Of a DNA stretch of 64,000 nt, positions 42,189 to 51,854 are shown piece by piece; positions within the stretch are counted from its first letter, which is position 1; the number at the start of each line of letters is the position of its first letter. Source of the stretch: an uncultured Poribacteria bacterium (GTDB lineage: Bacteria > Poribacteria > WGA-4E > WGA-3G); assembly GCA_951813545.1 (NCBI GenBank), contig OX638352.1, positions 1,054,001-1,118,000 on the forward strand, read 5' to 3'. Below the pieces are notes generated by a model. That model saw only the letters and a program-made list of their open reading frames with translations. It did not search any database and was not told the origin of the DNA. Made by a program: the position numbers and the translations under genes.

Positions 42189-42785
42189 ATGAATATACGA
42201 GTATTCGGCATTATACTGTCTCTGCTATTCGGTCCTATGGGGTGTGCAATGCTGCAAGAGGTGCCACTCGTCGAAATACCGGCTTCGCGCCTTTCCTGTG
42301 CACAAAATCCTGAGATGGTGGATGGTAACTGGTCAACGGTAGGCACCTTTGCTGTAAAGGGATCCATCAAAAAAGAATATGTGACAAAACTGGGATACGC
42401 GGAGCGGCTGTATCAGAGTCGCTTGAAAGGTAGTCTCAAAACGGAAACATTGATTAAACTGGACGCACCAACTTATATTAAGTATATAGAAGTCCACCCA
42501 GCATCAACCATCCCCAATCTCGCTTTGGATACCAATGCTGAAGAGAAATCACCGAAGTGGATACTCTCGTTTACGGCAGTGGAAGATAAACGTTACCAAA
42601 AAGTGGAAGGCACACTGCCAGTGAGATTCCAGATTGAACGGGAAGTCCTCTATTTGCGATTGACAGCCAATGCAATGGAAGATGTAGACAATGTATCTCA
42701 CGGTAAGGAAATAGGTGAACTGCAGATTCCACTCAAAGGTGCTTCAATCCGAGAAGTTAAATTCTTCGAGCGACAATCTCCTTAG
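42189..42785 (+). CDS. tandem lipoprotein family, member 3
   Basis: Encodes 198 residues; lipobox GPMGC. It carries VDGNWSTVGTFAVKG, IKLDAPTYIKYIEVHPAST, REVLYLRLTANAMED and PLKGASIREVKFFE. Members 3 and 4 are nearly identical in several nucleotide stretches (for example around the AAAGGTGCTTCAATCCG segment near the 3' end), which points to a recent duplication. Confidence 0.77.
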   Translation: MNIRVFGIILSLLFGPMGCAMLQEVPLVEIPASRLSCAQNPEMVDGNWSTVGTFAVKGSIKKEYVTKLGYAERLYQSRLKGSLKTETLIKLDAPTYIKYIEVHPASTIPNLALDTNAEEKSPKWILSFTAVEDKRYQKVEGTLPVRFQIEREVLYLRLTANAMEDVDNVSHGKEIGELQIPLKGASIREVKFFERQSP

Positions 42786-42814
42786 ATCACAGACATCAGC
42801 AAAGGACAAACATC

Positions 42815-43525
42815 ATGAACAGAAAATGGACAACCCATAACTTCGGACATCGCCTAAAGATGTCCTGCTATTTTATTGCATTTGCGTTATGTTTCGGTGT
42901 TACAGGGTGTGCCGTGCTGCAAGAGGTGCCTCCGGTGGAGATTTCGGCTTCTCGGCTCTACTCTGAGAAAAACCCTGCGATGGTAGACGGTAAATTGGAA
43001 ACGATAGGCATCTTTGAGGCACATGGAACTATCCGAAAAGGGTTCGGGAAACAGCGGCAGTATCAGCGTCAAGTGATCGGCAGTCTCAAAACAGAAACGC
43101 TGATTAAACTCGACGCACCAACGTACATCACCTATGTTGATGTCTATCCTGCCTCAACTATCCCGCGGTTCGCTTTGGATGTTACTGCTGAAGAGAAATC
43201 GCCAAAGTGGACGCTCTCGTTTGAGGCTGTGGAAGACAAACGCGGTGAAAAAGTCAAAGGCACAGAGCCAGTGAGATTCCGAATTGGACGGAAAATTCTC
43301 TATCTGCGGTTGACGGCTTACGTATCGGAAGACTCGGAAAATGTCGGAGTGTATAGCGAGGATGCCATCAAAGAGATGGAAGCATCTCTCAAAGCGATGA
43401 ACACAAGTTCAGAAGCGACAGAGAAAGTCCGCCAACGATGGCGGAAACAGAGAAGAGAGGGAGAAATGCAAATTCCGCTCAAAGGTGCTTCAATCCGCGA
43501 AGTCAAATTTTATGGGCGACAGTAA
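42815..43525 (+). CDS. tandem lipoprotein family, member 4
   Basis: Encodes 236 residues, with a longer N-terminus (lipobox GVTGC about residue 30) and an extra charged helix near the C-terminus (about 180-215, KEMEASLKAMNTSSEATEKV) not found in the others. The core blocks VDGKLETIG, IKLDAPTYITYVDVYPAST, RKILYLRLTAY and PLKGASIREVKFYG are conserved. It ends the tandem array; the next gene (phoH) has its own promoter. Confidence 0.77.
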   Translation: MNRKWTTHNFGHRLKMSCYFIAFALCFGVTGCAVLQEVPPVEISASRLYSEKNPAMVDGKLETIGIFEAHGTIRKGFGKQRQYQRQVIGSLKTETLIKLDAPTYITYVDVYPASTIPRFALDVTAEEKSPKWTLSFEAVEDKRGEKVKGTEPVRFRIGRKILYLRLTAYVSEDSENVGVYSEDAIKEMEASLKAMNTSSEATEKVRQRWRKQRREGEMQIPLKGASIREVKFYGRQ

Positions 43526-43533
43526 AAAACTGC

Positions 43534-43563
43534 TTGACTTTTGTTTGAGTAGGGTTGTAAAAT
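43534..43563 (+). promoter_or_regulatory. sigma-70 promoter for phoH
   Basis: TTGACT (43534-43539), 18-bp spacer, TAAAAT (43558-43563), giving a leader of about 140 nt. Confidence 0.6.
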
Positions 43564-43710
43564 AGAAATAATATCGTAAGACTTACGCATATCGGAGCCT
43601 GCAAGGCACTGCTTGAAACCGTAACAGCTAGGGAAGCAAATTTGCGTAATGTCTGAAATTTGACTTTTTTTCGCAATTGCGTTAAGGTTTAGACAGAATA
43701 TACGACTAAG

Positions 43711-44775
43711 GTGAAACCCATAGGTTTCCCATCCAAAAATTGGAGGATTAAAACCGTATTGCAAAAACAAGAATCGAAGGGTGTTCCCATACAGAGCAAC
43801 GCTGAAGTGCAAGCCCTCTTTGGGCAAAGTGATGCTTTCTTAAAAATCATCGAAGATGGGTTTAATGTGCGCGTTGTTTTGAAAAGTGACAGCATCGCTG
43901 TCATCGGTGAAAATGGCACAGAAGTTAACCAAGTAACAACGATTCTCGAATCACTACTTCACCGTATCCGGAAAGGAGAACGAATTCAAGCAGCCGATGT
44001 TAACTATGTAATTCGTGCATCGGATACAGGTGAACGAGACCTTCCGAGTGACATCGGAGCGGAATCTATTCCGGTATTCTCAAAACGTGGGGTCATCCGT
44101 CCTAAAACTGCTGGGCAGAAAAGGTACGTTGAAGCGATCAAACACAACGACCTTGTTTTCGGTATCGGACCTGCTGGCACAGGCAAAACCTACCTTGCGA
44201 TGGCTATGGCTGTTTCCGCGCTCAAAAGCGGACAGGTGAGTCGAATTATCTTGACACGTCCTGCCGTCGAAGCCGGTGAACGTCTTGGCTTTCTACCCGG
44301 TGACATCGCAGACAAAGTGCACCCATATCTACGCCCTTTATACGATGCACTCTACGATATGATGCCACCAGAAACACTCGACAAATACATTGAACGCAAT
44401 GTCATTGAGGTAGCCCCTATTGCGTTCATGCGAGGTCGAACCCTTAACAATTCGTTTGTCGTCCTAGATGAAGCACAAAATGCGACGATTGAACAGATGA
44501 AGATGTTTCTGACCCGTCTCGGTTTTGATTCAAAAGCCGTGGTTACAGGCGACATTACACAAACGGACCTTCCAACACATAAAGTCTCAGGACTCGCAGA
44601 TGCGCAAGAAGTGCTTTCAGGAATCAAGGGAATCCAGTTCATCTACTTTTCCAGAGTTGATGTTGTACGGCATGAATTGGTTCAACGCATCGTTGAGGCT
44701 TATGAGCAGGCATCACCGCACCATATAAGACAGAATAGCGTAAGTCCATCAGATGTATCCAGCAAAGAAGGATAA
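43711..44775 (+). CDS. phoH: PhoH-family ATPase
   Basis: A 354-residue predicted RNA-related ATPase. The P-loop GIGPAGTGKTYLAMA (about 150) and Walker B SFVVLDEAQNAT (about 250) with GDITQTDLP are diagnostic of PhoH/YbeZ. The N-terminal part before about residue 100 is the usual small alpha/beta region. GTG 43711 is the longest start; a TTG at 43759 preceded by GGAGG with a long spacer is a possible alternative. It is followed 5 bp later by ybeY, the standard YbeZ-YbeY-CorC order, implying a role in rRNA maturation. Confidence 0.92.
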   Translation: MKPIGFPSKNWRIKTVLQKQESKGVPIQSNAEVQALFGQSDAFLKIIEDGFNVRVVLKSDSIAVIGENGTEVNQVTTILESLLHRIRKGERIQAADVNYVIRASDTGERDLPSDIGAESIPVFSKRGVIRPKTAGQKRYVEAIKHNDLVFGIGPAGTGKTYLAMAMAVSALKSGQVSRIILTRPAVEAGERLGFLPGDIADKVHPYLRPLYDALYDMMPPETLDKYIERNVIEVAPIAFMRGRTLNNSFVVLDEAQNATIEQMKMFLTRLGFDSKAVVTGDITQTDLPTHKVSGLADAQEVLSGIKGIQFIYFSRVDVVRHELVQRIVEAYEQASPHHIRQNSVSPSDVSSKEG

Positions 44776-44780
44776 CCACT

Positions 44781-45236
44781 TTGATTCGCGTTACCAATAC
44801 GAGTCGCAACACCACCTTTGATGTGGAAGTGGTTTACAGCGCGGTGCGCACAACGTTAAAGGCACATGACGCAGAAACATGCGAAGTCAGTGTCCTCTTG
44901 ACAGATGATAACGATATAAGGGACCTCAATCGCGACTATCGAAAAATCGATAAACCGACCGATGTGTTAGCGTTTGCGATGCGTGAAGGTGAGGATAACA
45001 ACGTAAACCCGAACCTACTCGGTGATCTCGTTATATCTCTCGAAACCGCATCGCGACAAGCCGCAACAGCGGATGAGGGACTCAGTGTAACCTCCAGCAG
45101 CATTGAAACCGAGGTCGCGATGCTCGCAGTGCACGGCGTACTACATCTATTAGGGTACGATCATCAAACCCAAGAAGAAGCCACAACCATGTTTGAGAAA
45201 CAGAACGCCATCTTTTGTCTATTACAGGTACCATAG
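44781..45236 (+). CDS. ybeY: endoribonuclease YbeY (16S rRNA maturation)
   Basis: A 151-residue zinc-dependent single-strand endoribonuclease that matures 16S rRNA. The metal site H118xxxH122xxxxxH128 (HGVLHLLGYDH) is intact, and DKPTDVLAFA is the conserved upstream block. Translation probably starts at TTG 44781, 5 bp after phoH. Confidence 0.93.
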   Translation: MIRVTNTSRNTTFDVEVVYSAVRTTLKAHDAETCEVSVLLTDDNDIRDLNRDYRKIDKPTDVLAFAMREGEDNNVNPNLLGDLVISLETASRQAATADEGLSVTSSSIETEVAMLAVHGVLHLLGYDHQTQEEATTMFEKQNAIFCLLQVP

Positions 45237-45289
45237 CGCGATTATCCACCAGCTTCTGAGCACCACAAAGTTGGTCCGTTATAAGGAGC

Positions 45290-46570
45290 GTGATTTTACG
45301 TTTGGACGACCTAGACTTAGTCATCAAACTTGTTAGCTTAGGTATACTTTTAATTCTCAGTGCACTGTTTTCAGCTGCCGAAGCGTTGCTCGCCCGGTTA
45401 ACGCGAGACGATATTCTCAATTTTGCCGAGGAAGGCGGCAAACGCTACGAACTACTAACATCACTCCTGCGGAATCCACGACGCTACTCGCTGACCATTA
45501 TCACGGCAAAAACGATTTTGATAGTGGTAAGCGTTATGGTATTTATGACGTTTTGGAAATACCCAGCGGCAAATGCAGCACTCGCAGTCGCATGCTTCGT
45601 CATCTTTACCGAACTGTTCCCTAAAAACTATGTACAGGGTAGCACAGGGGAAGCAACCATCCGAGCACTCAGCGTTCTCCGCGTGATTTACTGGGGTGGG
45701 TTTGTTGTTTTAATCCCACTGAATTTCCTCGCGAATCTCATCGTCCGTGTCTTCGGTGGCAAGGTTACCCCAGCCCAAGACAGCCTCGTATCCCCAGAGG
45801 TTTTAGAGACACTCGACAACGTTGCCGATAGCCAAGAAATCTTAGAGCCTGATGACCGAGAAATGATCGCTCGGATTTTAGATTTACCAGACAAAGTCGT
45901 CCGAGAAATTATGGTCGCGCGAACCGATATGGTCTGCCTCGAAGCCAATACACCGGCCACTGAGGTGCTACAGACAACGATTACCTGCCGACACACGCGT
46001 ATTCCGATCTACGAAGAAACCATCGACCGCATCGTCGGAATTTTGCACGTTAAAGACATGTTGGATTGCTGGGCGAAAGACAAGCCGATCAATCTAAGAG
46101 AACTTATCGTCGATCGGAGTCCTTTCTTCACACCGGAAAGTAAAAACATTTCAGAACTCTTTCGAGAACTTCGGGGACATAAACAACATATCGCGATCGT
46201 TGTGGACGAATACGGCGGCACTGCTGGAATTGTGACGTTAGAAAATATCATCGAAGAAATTGTCGGTGAAATCCACGATGAAGATGAAATAGACGAACAG
46301 GATGACTACATCCAGATGGACACCAATACCTATTCGGTTGATGCGAGGCTGAATCTTATCGAATTGAACGAAAGACTGGGCACAGAACTCGAAGCAGAAA
46401 ACATTGATACCATCGGTGGGTTCGTCGTTGATCATCTCGGGCGCGTGCCTGAACAGGGGACTCAATTTACTTACCGTGGTATCCGCTTTACCATATTTGA
46501 GGCAGATGAACGACGTATTCAAAGGATTCATATCCAGATGCCGGATATCGACACCAGCGATCCGTCTTAA
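45290..46570 (+). CDS. CNNM/CorC-type membrane protein with CBS pair
   Basis: A 426-residue protein with a DUF21/CNNM membrane domain (about 1-170, four hydrophobic segments), two CBS domains (about 195-325, VREIMVARTDMVCL and LHVKDMLD, then HIAIVVDEYGGTAGIVTLENIIEEIVGEI) and a CorC_HlyC domain at the end. Such proteins are linked to magnesium/cobalt efflux or called hemolysin C-like; transport is plausible but not shown. It follows phoH and ybeY in the canonical order. GTG 45290 lies very close to AAGGAG, so a TTG 12 nt later could be the start. Confidence 0.87.
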   Translation: MILRLDDLDLVIKLVSLGILLILSALFSAAEALLARLTRDDILNFAEEGGKRYELLTSLLRNPRRYSLTIITAKTILIVVSVMVFMTFWKYPAANAALAVACFVIFTELFPKNYVQGSTGEATIRALSVLRVIYWGGFVVLIPLNFLANLIVRVFGGKVTPAQDSLVSPEVLETLDNVADSQEILEPDDREMIARILDLPDKVVREIMVARTDMVCLEANTPATEVLQTTITCRHTRIPIYEETIDRIVGILHVKDMLDCWAKDKPINLRELIVDRSPFFTPESKNISELFRELRGHKQHIAIVVDEYGGTAGIVTLENIIEEIVGEIHDEDEIDEQDDYIQMDTNTYSVDARLNLIELNERLGTELEAENIDTIGGFVVDHLGRVPEQGTQFTYRGIRFTIFEADERRIQRIHIQMPDIDTSDPS

Positions 46571-46622
46571 AAATCAAACGTGAGTTGGAAACCCGCTACA
46601 TTCTCAGACGGCGGCGTTGGAT

Positions 46623-46725
46623 TGTTGGGTTTCGCTGTGTCTATTTCCATGAATATGTCCTTGAAAAGCACGTTTTTTGGTAAACTGAAGGGTACTTGGT
46701 CTTTCCCCGCTCTACCCAACCTACG
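46623..46725. repeat. 104-bp dispersed repeat, copy 3
   Basis: Begins TGTTGGGTTTCGCT and ends CCGCTCTACCCAACCTACG like copy 1, with a different interior. Confidence 0.7.
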
Positions 46726-46780
46726 GGACTGAGAAAAAATAGAATTTGCATCAGTTGCTAAAAAGTTGCGATTAATTAAT

Positions 46781-46809
46781 TTGACAAAGCCTATCAGAGA
46801 AGGTATAAT
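46781..46809 (+). promoter_or_regulatory. consensus sigma-70 promoter of tRNA-Pro
   Basis: TTGACA (46781-46786), 17-bp spacer, TATAAT (46804-46809), a perfect match, 13 bp before the tRNA. Confidence 0.85.
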
Positions 46810-46822
46810 TAAACATACAGAA

Positions 46823-46900
<78 letters not shown>

Positions 46901-46966
46901 ATCCCTTCAATTAGCACGCGTCTACATAGAAATACGAAAATCCAAAACGCGTCTATATCTAAAAAC

Positions 46967-47731
46967 ATGGCAGCCCAAAAAACCGAAGCGATTGTCATTC
47001 GCACCTTCCCGCTTAAAGAATTCCACAAAATCATTACCTTCTACACGCCTGACTTCGGGAAAATCAAAGCGGTCGCTTACGGCGTAAAGAGTCCGAAAAG
47101 CAAACTCGGTGGGAGTTTAGAACTCCTCAACCACGGGACACTTCTCTTTCAGCACCGCGAAAATCGAGAGTTACAGAACATCACCGATTTTAATCTGATT
47201 GATGGGTTTAGCGCGATTCGCTCCGATTTCACACGCATCACCTACGGTTGCTATTTTGCCGAATTGGTAGATAGCATCGCATCAGAAGGCATCGCTAACC
47301 CTGAAATTTTCGATCTCCTCCAAACCACTTATCAATTTTTAACGCATGCTGATGATGTTCCCTTGCTTGCAAGGGGATTTGAAATCAAATTTCTGGACTG
47401 CGCAGGCTACGGTCCGGAACTTTCGCGTTGTGTACACTGCGGTTTAGGTGTCAATGGCGCGGCGACAGAGAAATTCGGCATTGCGTTCAGCGTCCGGTAC
47501 GGTGGTGTACTTTGCGGCGATTGCAAAAACCGAGACGGTGCTGCCTTTACAATCGCACCGGGTAGTTGCGAACTGTTAAAGATGCTTCGGAAATCTGAGT
47601 GGGAGCGGTTTAACCGAATTCGCGCCTCCACCCGTAATCATAAGGAACTGAAACGTGCGCTCGGCAGTTTCATTGAATATCATACCGAACGGAACTTAAA
47701 AAGCCTTAGATTCATTGAGAGTGTTTTGTAG
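46967..47731 (+). CDS. recO: DNA repair protein RecO
   Basis: A 254-residue recombination mediator that anneals single strands and helps RecR load RecA. The N-terminal OB-fold block KTEAIVIRTFPLKEFHKIITFYTPDFGKIKAVAYG is typical, and a zinc site CVHCG...CGDC (about 148-185) is present. It stands alone, 69 bp after tRNA-Pro. Confidence 0.92.
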   Translation: MAAQKTEAIVIRTFPLKEFHKIITFYTPDFGKIKAVAYGVKSPKSKLGGSLELLNHGTLLFQHRENRELQNITDFNLIDGFSAIRSDFTRITYGCYFAELVDSIASEGIANPEIFDLLQTTYQFLTHADDVPLLARGFEIKFLDCAGYGPELSRCVHCGLGVNGAATEKFGIAFSVRYGGVLCGDCKNRDGAAFTIAPGSCELLKMLRKSEWERFNRIRASTRNHKELKRALGSFIEYHTERNLKSLRFIESVL

Positions 47732-47891
47732 AATTTTTAACTATGGGATCCTTGCCCTGTTTTGTCCTGCTTCGCAGTGAGAACCAAAACGGGTTTCTGG
47801 CGAATCCAAGGCAGTATGGTAAAAAATAGGTCCTCTTAATCTATCAAGATTCAGAAACGCTCAGAACATATTACCATAAGGAGTCATCAAA

Positions 47892-50800
47892 TTGAAAAAA
47901 GATAACGTCTTGAAAACTTTCAGCAGCAAGTTTTGGAAACCCGCAAACTTCATCAAAATAGCATTCTTCCTACTCGTTGCTGCATATATGATAACAGCAG
48001 TTAACTTTAATGCCTCTGCTGCTATCACAGGGAAGATTTCAGGTGTGATTACTGCTGAAACGACAAATGAACCGTTGACGAATGTCACAGTAACAATTGT
48101 CGGGACGAGCAGCACCACCACCACAAATGATGCTGGTTATTACGTGATGACCAATATCCCACCGGGAGATTACAACGTAAAAGTTGAACTAACCGACTAC
48201 GCCGCCGAGACCGTAGAAGGTGCGAAAGTACTCGCCGGACTTACCACAACTTTAGACTTCGCTTTGAAGACTTCTGAGGTTGTCACACTTGAAGGGATAA
48301 CGGTAACAGCCACCAAACCACTGATCAAGAAAGATGTCACGCAGACCACAAGAATCATTGAATCAGAAGACATTGAGGCGATGCCTCGCGATACGGTGAA
48401 TGGCATTCTACAAACCCTACCCGGTGTTTCGGTGTTAAACTCAACCGGTACAGCCCATGTTCGCGGTGGAAGATCAACGGAGGTCAGATACCTTATTGAC
48501 GGTATCCCGATTAATGATCCGATCGACAGAAGTTTGGGCTTGAGCATCGGCACGAATTCCCTTGAACAAATAGAAGTTATCACGGGTGGATTCAACGCGG
48601 AACACGGCGACGCGCAATCCGGTATCATTAATCTCATCACGAAGGTTGGAACAAATAAATTCTCTGGGAGAGTTCGGTACCGAGTCGGGCAGTGGGGAAC
48701 ACACCACGGTGATCCATTATATGGTCCATGGCTCGATCCGGACAATGGATTTCGACCGGTTGCGATTGAACCCTTCAGAGGTATCTTTTTCGGTCAACCC
48801 TACGATTATCAAACGCCGTATCGTGGACAGGATATCACGGTTGCGGAGTTAGCAGAACGGGAAGGCGATGAAAAGGTCGTCTTTACAGAGATTTACCCCG
48901 GTGTCTATGCCGACAGGACAGAAAATCCACTTCAACCCGTGATAGATTCGGAAACAGGTGAGCCGCAGATAAATGAAGAGACAGGCGAAGTCGTCATGGC
49001 GCGCCAACCTTATAAGGATGCCGACGGCACTGTTATCGACTATGAAAAGAAACAGGTTACCTTGTTGGATGGCTACATCGTGGATCTGGAACAGTATAGT
49101 GGATTGTTCAACGATACGAAAAAGTACGACCTGTCTCCGAGCCACATTGGGGAATTTGCGCTCAGTGGACCGATATGGGGCAACCGCTTGACGTTCTCCG
49201 CCTCCAGCCAGATAAGTCGGAATAATAGTTTTTTTCCGAATAGTGGTGGAACGGGATATATCTTCCAAGGAAAACTGAAATTTGAAGTAACACCGAGTAT
49301 CAAACTCACCGCAAGCGGGCTTTTCAATCGCGGAGAAAGCCATTCCTATGGGGGTTCTCTACGCTTTTGGCCCGGTGCTGCTCCAGTCTCGAACTCGGAC
49401 GCGCGGAATGTATCCGTGCGACTTTCACATAATATCAACTCGGGAACCTTTTACACCTTGACTGCTGGACAGTTCCATCGTTCCAGCGAGAGCCATCAAC
49501 CCGATAAAATGTGGGATCCGTTGGAGAAAACATTCGATGAAAACGCTTGGGATCCGGAGAAATCCTTTGAGCAGAACCAAGAAGAAGGCAGGATCAGAAA
49601 TCCGCCTCAACAGGCATACAATGATACCACCTACTTCGTTGCTGGAGATAACAATTCTTGGGGATCCAACAATGCGACAACCTCAATATTGAGGGCGGAT
49701 TTTGCTAGCCAAATTACGGCGAACCATCAGATCCAGACAGGTGTTGAATTCTTGGGATACGACCTCAACAATCTCAGCACAACAAATTACGGAAGTTCCA
49801 ACCTCTACATGGAGTATTATGAGGTCCAGCCTCAATCCTTGACTATGTATCTCCAAGACAAGATGGAATATGAAGGTATGATTGTCAACGCAGGATTACG
49901 GTATGACCTGTATAATCCGGATGGTATCTCGCCTGAGGACCCGTTTGATCCACTCGAACTGAATGACGATGGTACAATCAAACTGGACAAAAGCACCTAT
50001 AAAGTTGGGCTACCAATCATCAAAAATCCTGTTGAGGCTTCTCCGAAACACATGATAGCCCCTCGCCTCGGTATCTCCTTTCCGATTACCGATCGGTCGA
50101 AGTTGCACTTTACGTACGGGCATTACTATCAGATTCCACGGGGTGATGATCTCTACGAAAACCTCAGCTTTGATATGCGGGGCGCGATCCGAAGAAGGGG
50201 CAACCCCGACCTGGATCCAGAGAGGACTATCGCCTATGAAGTGGGGGTCATACGGCAATTTACCGACGATTTAACAATTGACATCACTGGCTTTACCAAG
50301 GATATCAACAAACTCGTTAACAGTGTGCACGTTGATATTACCAACGATTACAGTTACTTTCTTAATGGTGAATTCGACGGCAGGCTCCACGGTATCTATG
50401 GTCGGGTGCAGGGATTTGAACTCACCATCCGCAAGTGGCGCACAGGTGAAAGTCCGGTTTCTGGACTGCTCAGTTACACCTACTCCGTCGCGAAGGGAAA
50501 AGGCTCCAGCCGAAATCTGGGCTATCTCACCTACTACCGACAACAACCTGATGTAACGGAAAGCCATCCGTTAGCATGGGATCAGCGGCACATCTTCTCC
50601 GGGACGCTGGACATTCAACTGCCCTTCGATGCCTCTGTCAACCTGATTGGCAGGTACGGGAGCGGTTTACCTTATACGCCTAATCCGAGTTCACCAACCA
50701 AACCGGACATCAACTCGAAGCGGTACCCGCCGACCTATAACGTTGACGCGCTTATCAGCAAACGGAGCCGGATTGGTGGGCTGACCTATACCTTCTTTGC

Positions 50801-50960
50801 GGACATTCGGAACGTCTTCAACACGAAAAATCTGGACGATCTCCTTGATCCGGTGACGTATGATCGTTATGGTATCCCGCTTAGCAGTCGGAAGCATTCA
50901 CATCCGCTGTCATGGAGTTCCCCTCGCTTGATTATGATGGGCGTGAGTTTGGACTTTTAG
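47892..50960 (+). CDS. TonB-dependent outer-membrane receptor
   Basis: A 1022-residue outer-membrane protein. A signal segment (about 20-45) precedes a carboxypeptidase-D-like regulatory domain (about 50-125, GKISGVITAETTNEPLTNVTVTIVG), a plug domain (TLEGITVTATKPLIKKDV, TLPGVSVLNSTGTAHVRGG, LIDGIPINDP, EVITGGFNAEHGDAQSGIINL) and a beta-barrel ending in aromatic residue F, as barrel proteins do. This architecture is that of SusC-like and other large-substrate receptors. A TTG start with AAGGAG 8 nt upstream fits. No SusD is present; the substrate is unknown. Long Pro/Asp-rich insertions (PVIDSETGEPQINEETGE) occur around residues 350-385. Confidence 0.9.
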   Translation: MKKDNVLKTFSSKFWKPANFIKIAFFLLVAAYMITAVNFNASAAITGKISGVITAETTNEPLTNVTVTIVGTSSTTTTNDAGYYVMTNIPPGDYNVKVELTDYAAETVEGAKVLAGLTTTLDFALKTSEVVTLEGITVTATKPLIKKDVTQTTRIIESEDIEAMPRDTVNGILQTLPGVSVLNSTGTAHVRGGRSTEVRYLIDGIPINDPIDRSLGLSIGTNSLEQIEVITGGFNAEHGDAQSGIINLITKVGTNKFSGRVRYRVGQWGTHHGDPLYGPWLDPDNGFRPVAIEPFRGIFFGQPYDYQTPYRGQDITVAELAEREGDEKVVFTEIYPGVYADRTENPLQPVIDSETGEPQINEETGEVVMARQPYKDADGTVIDYEKKQVTLLDGYIVDLEQYSGLFNDTKKYDLSPSHIGEFALSGPIWGNRLTFSASSQISRNNSFFPNSGGTGYIFQGKLKFEVTPSIKLTASGLFNRGESHSYGGSLRFWPGAAPVSNSDARNVSVRLSHNINSGTFYTLTAGQFHRSSESHQPDKMWDPLEKTFDENAWDPEKSFEQNQEEGRIRNPPQQAYNDTTYFVAGDNNSWGSNNATTSILRADFASQITANHQIQTGVEFLGYDLNNLSTTNYGSSNLYMEYYEVQPQSLTMYLQDKMEYEGMIVNAGLRYDLYNPDGISPEDPFDPLELNDDGTIKLDKSTYKVGLPIIKNPVEASPKHMIAPRLGISFPITDRSKLHFTYGHYYQIPRGDDLYENLSFDMRGAIRRRGNPDLDPERTIAYEVGVIRQFTDDLTIDITGFTKDINKLVNSVHVDITNDYSYFLNGEFDGRLHGIYGRVQGFELTIRKWRTGESPVSGLLSYTYSVAKGKGSSRNLGYLTYYRQQPDVTESHPLAWDQRHIFSGTLDIQLPFDASVNLIGRYGSGLPYTPNPSSPTKPDINSKRYPPTYNVDALISKRSRIGGLTYTFFADIRNVFNTKNLDDLLDPVTYDRYGIPLSSRKHSHPLSWSSPRLIMMGVSLDF

Positions 50961-50978
50961 GAAAGATAGCGAACATAA

Positions 50979-51805
50979 ATGCAATTGCAAAAAACAATAT
51001 CGCTTTCATCAATTTACACACGAGAAGAAGATTTTTCTGACGATCTTGCCGACAATCTTGATGCACTCAAAATCGGAAGTTTTGAGGACGTGGAGACGGA
51101 AACCAAAGTCGGTACCCGCCGAGCAGATATTGTCGCTGTCGGCGAGGACGGCACACTCGTGATTGAAAATCAGTTTGGGAAGGCAGATTGGGATCATTGG
51201 GGCAGACTTGAGGCTTACGCGCTGTTGAAGAAGGCCACGGTCGCGGTATTGGTGGCAGAGAGTTTTGAAGAACTGATGATCGTCACGTGCAGGCTGCGCG
51301 ATGAAGACAGTGCCGTTGACTGGTATCTCATTCAAGCCCAAGCCAATTCACATAGCGAACTGTTTTTTCATCACGTCGTTGGGCCAGCAATAGATATCCA
51401 AACCGAGAGGCAGGCTGAAGCTGGGGAGAGCGAATTCTGGGCACCGATCCGTAGGGGTGAATTTGGAGAATTATTTGCTGGTAAACCCGTACCTGTTGGA
51501 GAAGATGGATGGATTTCAAAGCAGATCCGCGGCGTGGAAATAATACTCAGTTTTCGTAAGAATCGCAGTTATGTTTCTTTTCTCTGTAGGGAGAGAACAG
51601 AATTGAGCGTCGAGACGAAATTATCGCATTGTTCCCGGAAGCAGATTACGATTACTATCCTCGCGAATCGGATAAACGTGCAGGGTTTAGGTTTCATGTC
51701 ATTAACAAAGGTAAAGACCATCCAGAAGATTGGGATGAAATCCGCGAGAAATTAGTCACCATGGGCACCGACATCTACAACAAAATCAACGAATCTGACC
51801 TGTAA
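50979..51805 (+). pseudogene. PD-(D/E)XK nuclease-like (DUF4268-type) protein, frameshifted near its C-terminus
   Basis: From ATG 50979 the frame reads about 205 residues with nuclease-like features (ETETKVGTRRADIVAVGEDGTLVIENQFGKADWDHWGRL, giving an E...D...E-Q pattern) up to about 51590, then continues out of frame to a stop at 51755. In another frame, from about 51590 to TAA 51803-51805, comes ENRIERRDEIIALFPEAD, YDYYPRESDK and DHPEDWDEIREKLVTMG, which reads as the natural C-terminus of the same protein. A single indel near 51588-51598 (AGGGAGAGAA) explains it. It may be a real mutation or a sequencing error. Function unknown. Confidence 0.7.
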
Positions 51806-51854
51806 CACGAGTTCAATTATAAGGTAGCAGGCACACTTGTTAAAGGAGTTATAC

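Noticed and set aside
42887..43506. Antisense frames across the fourth lipoprotein
   Set aside because: They are reverse-strand shadows of a well-supported gene.
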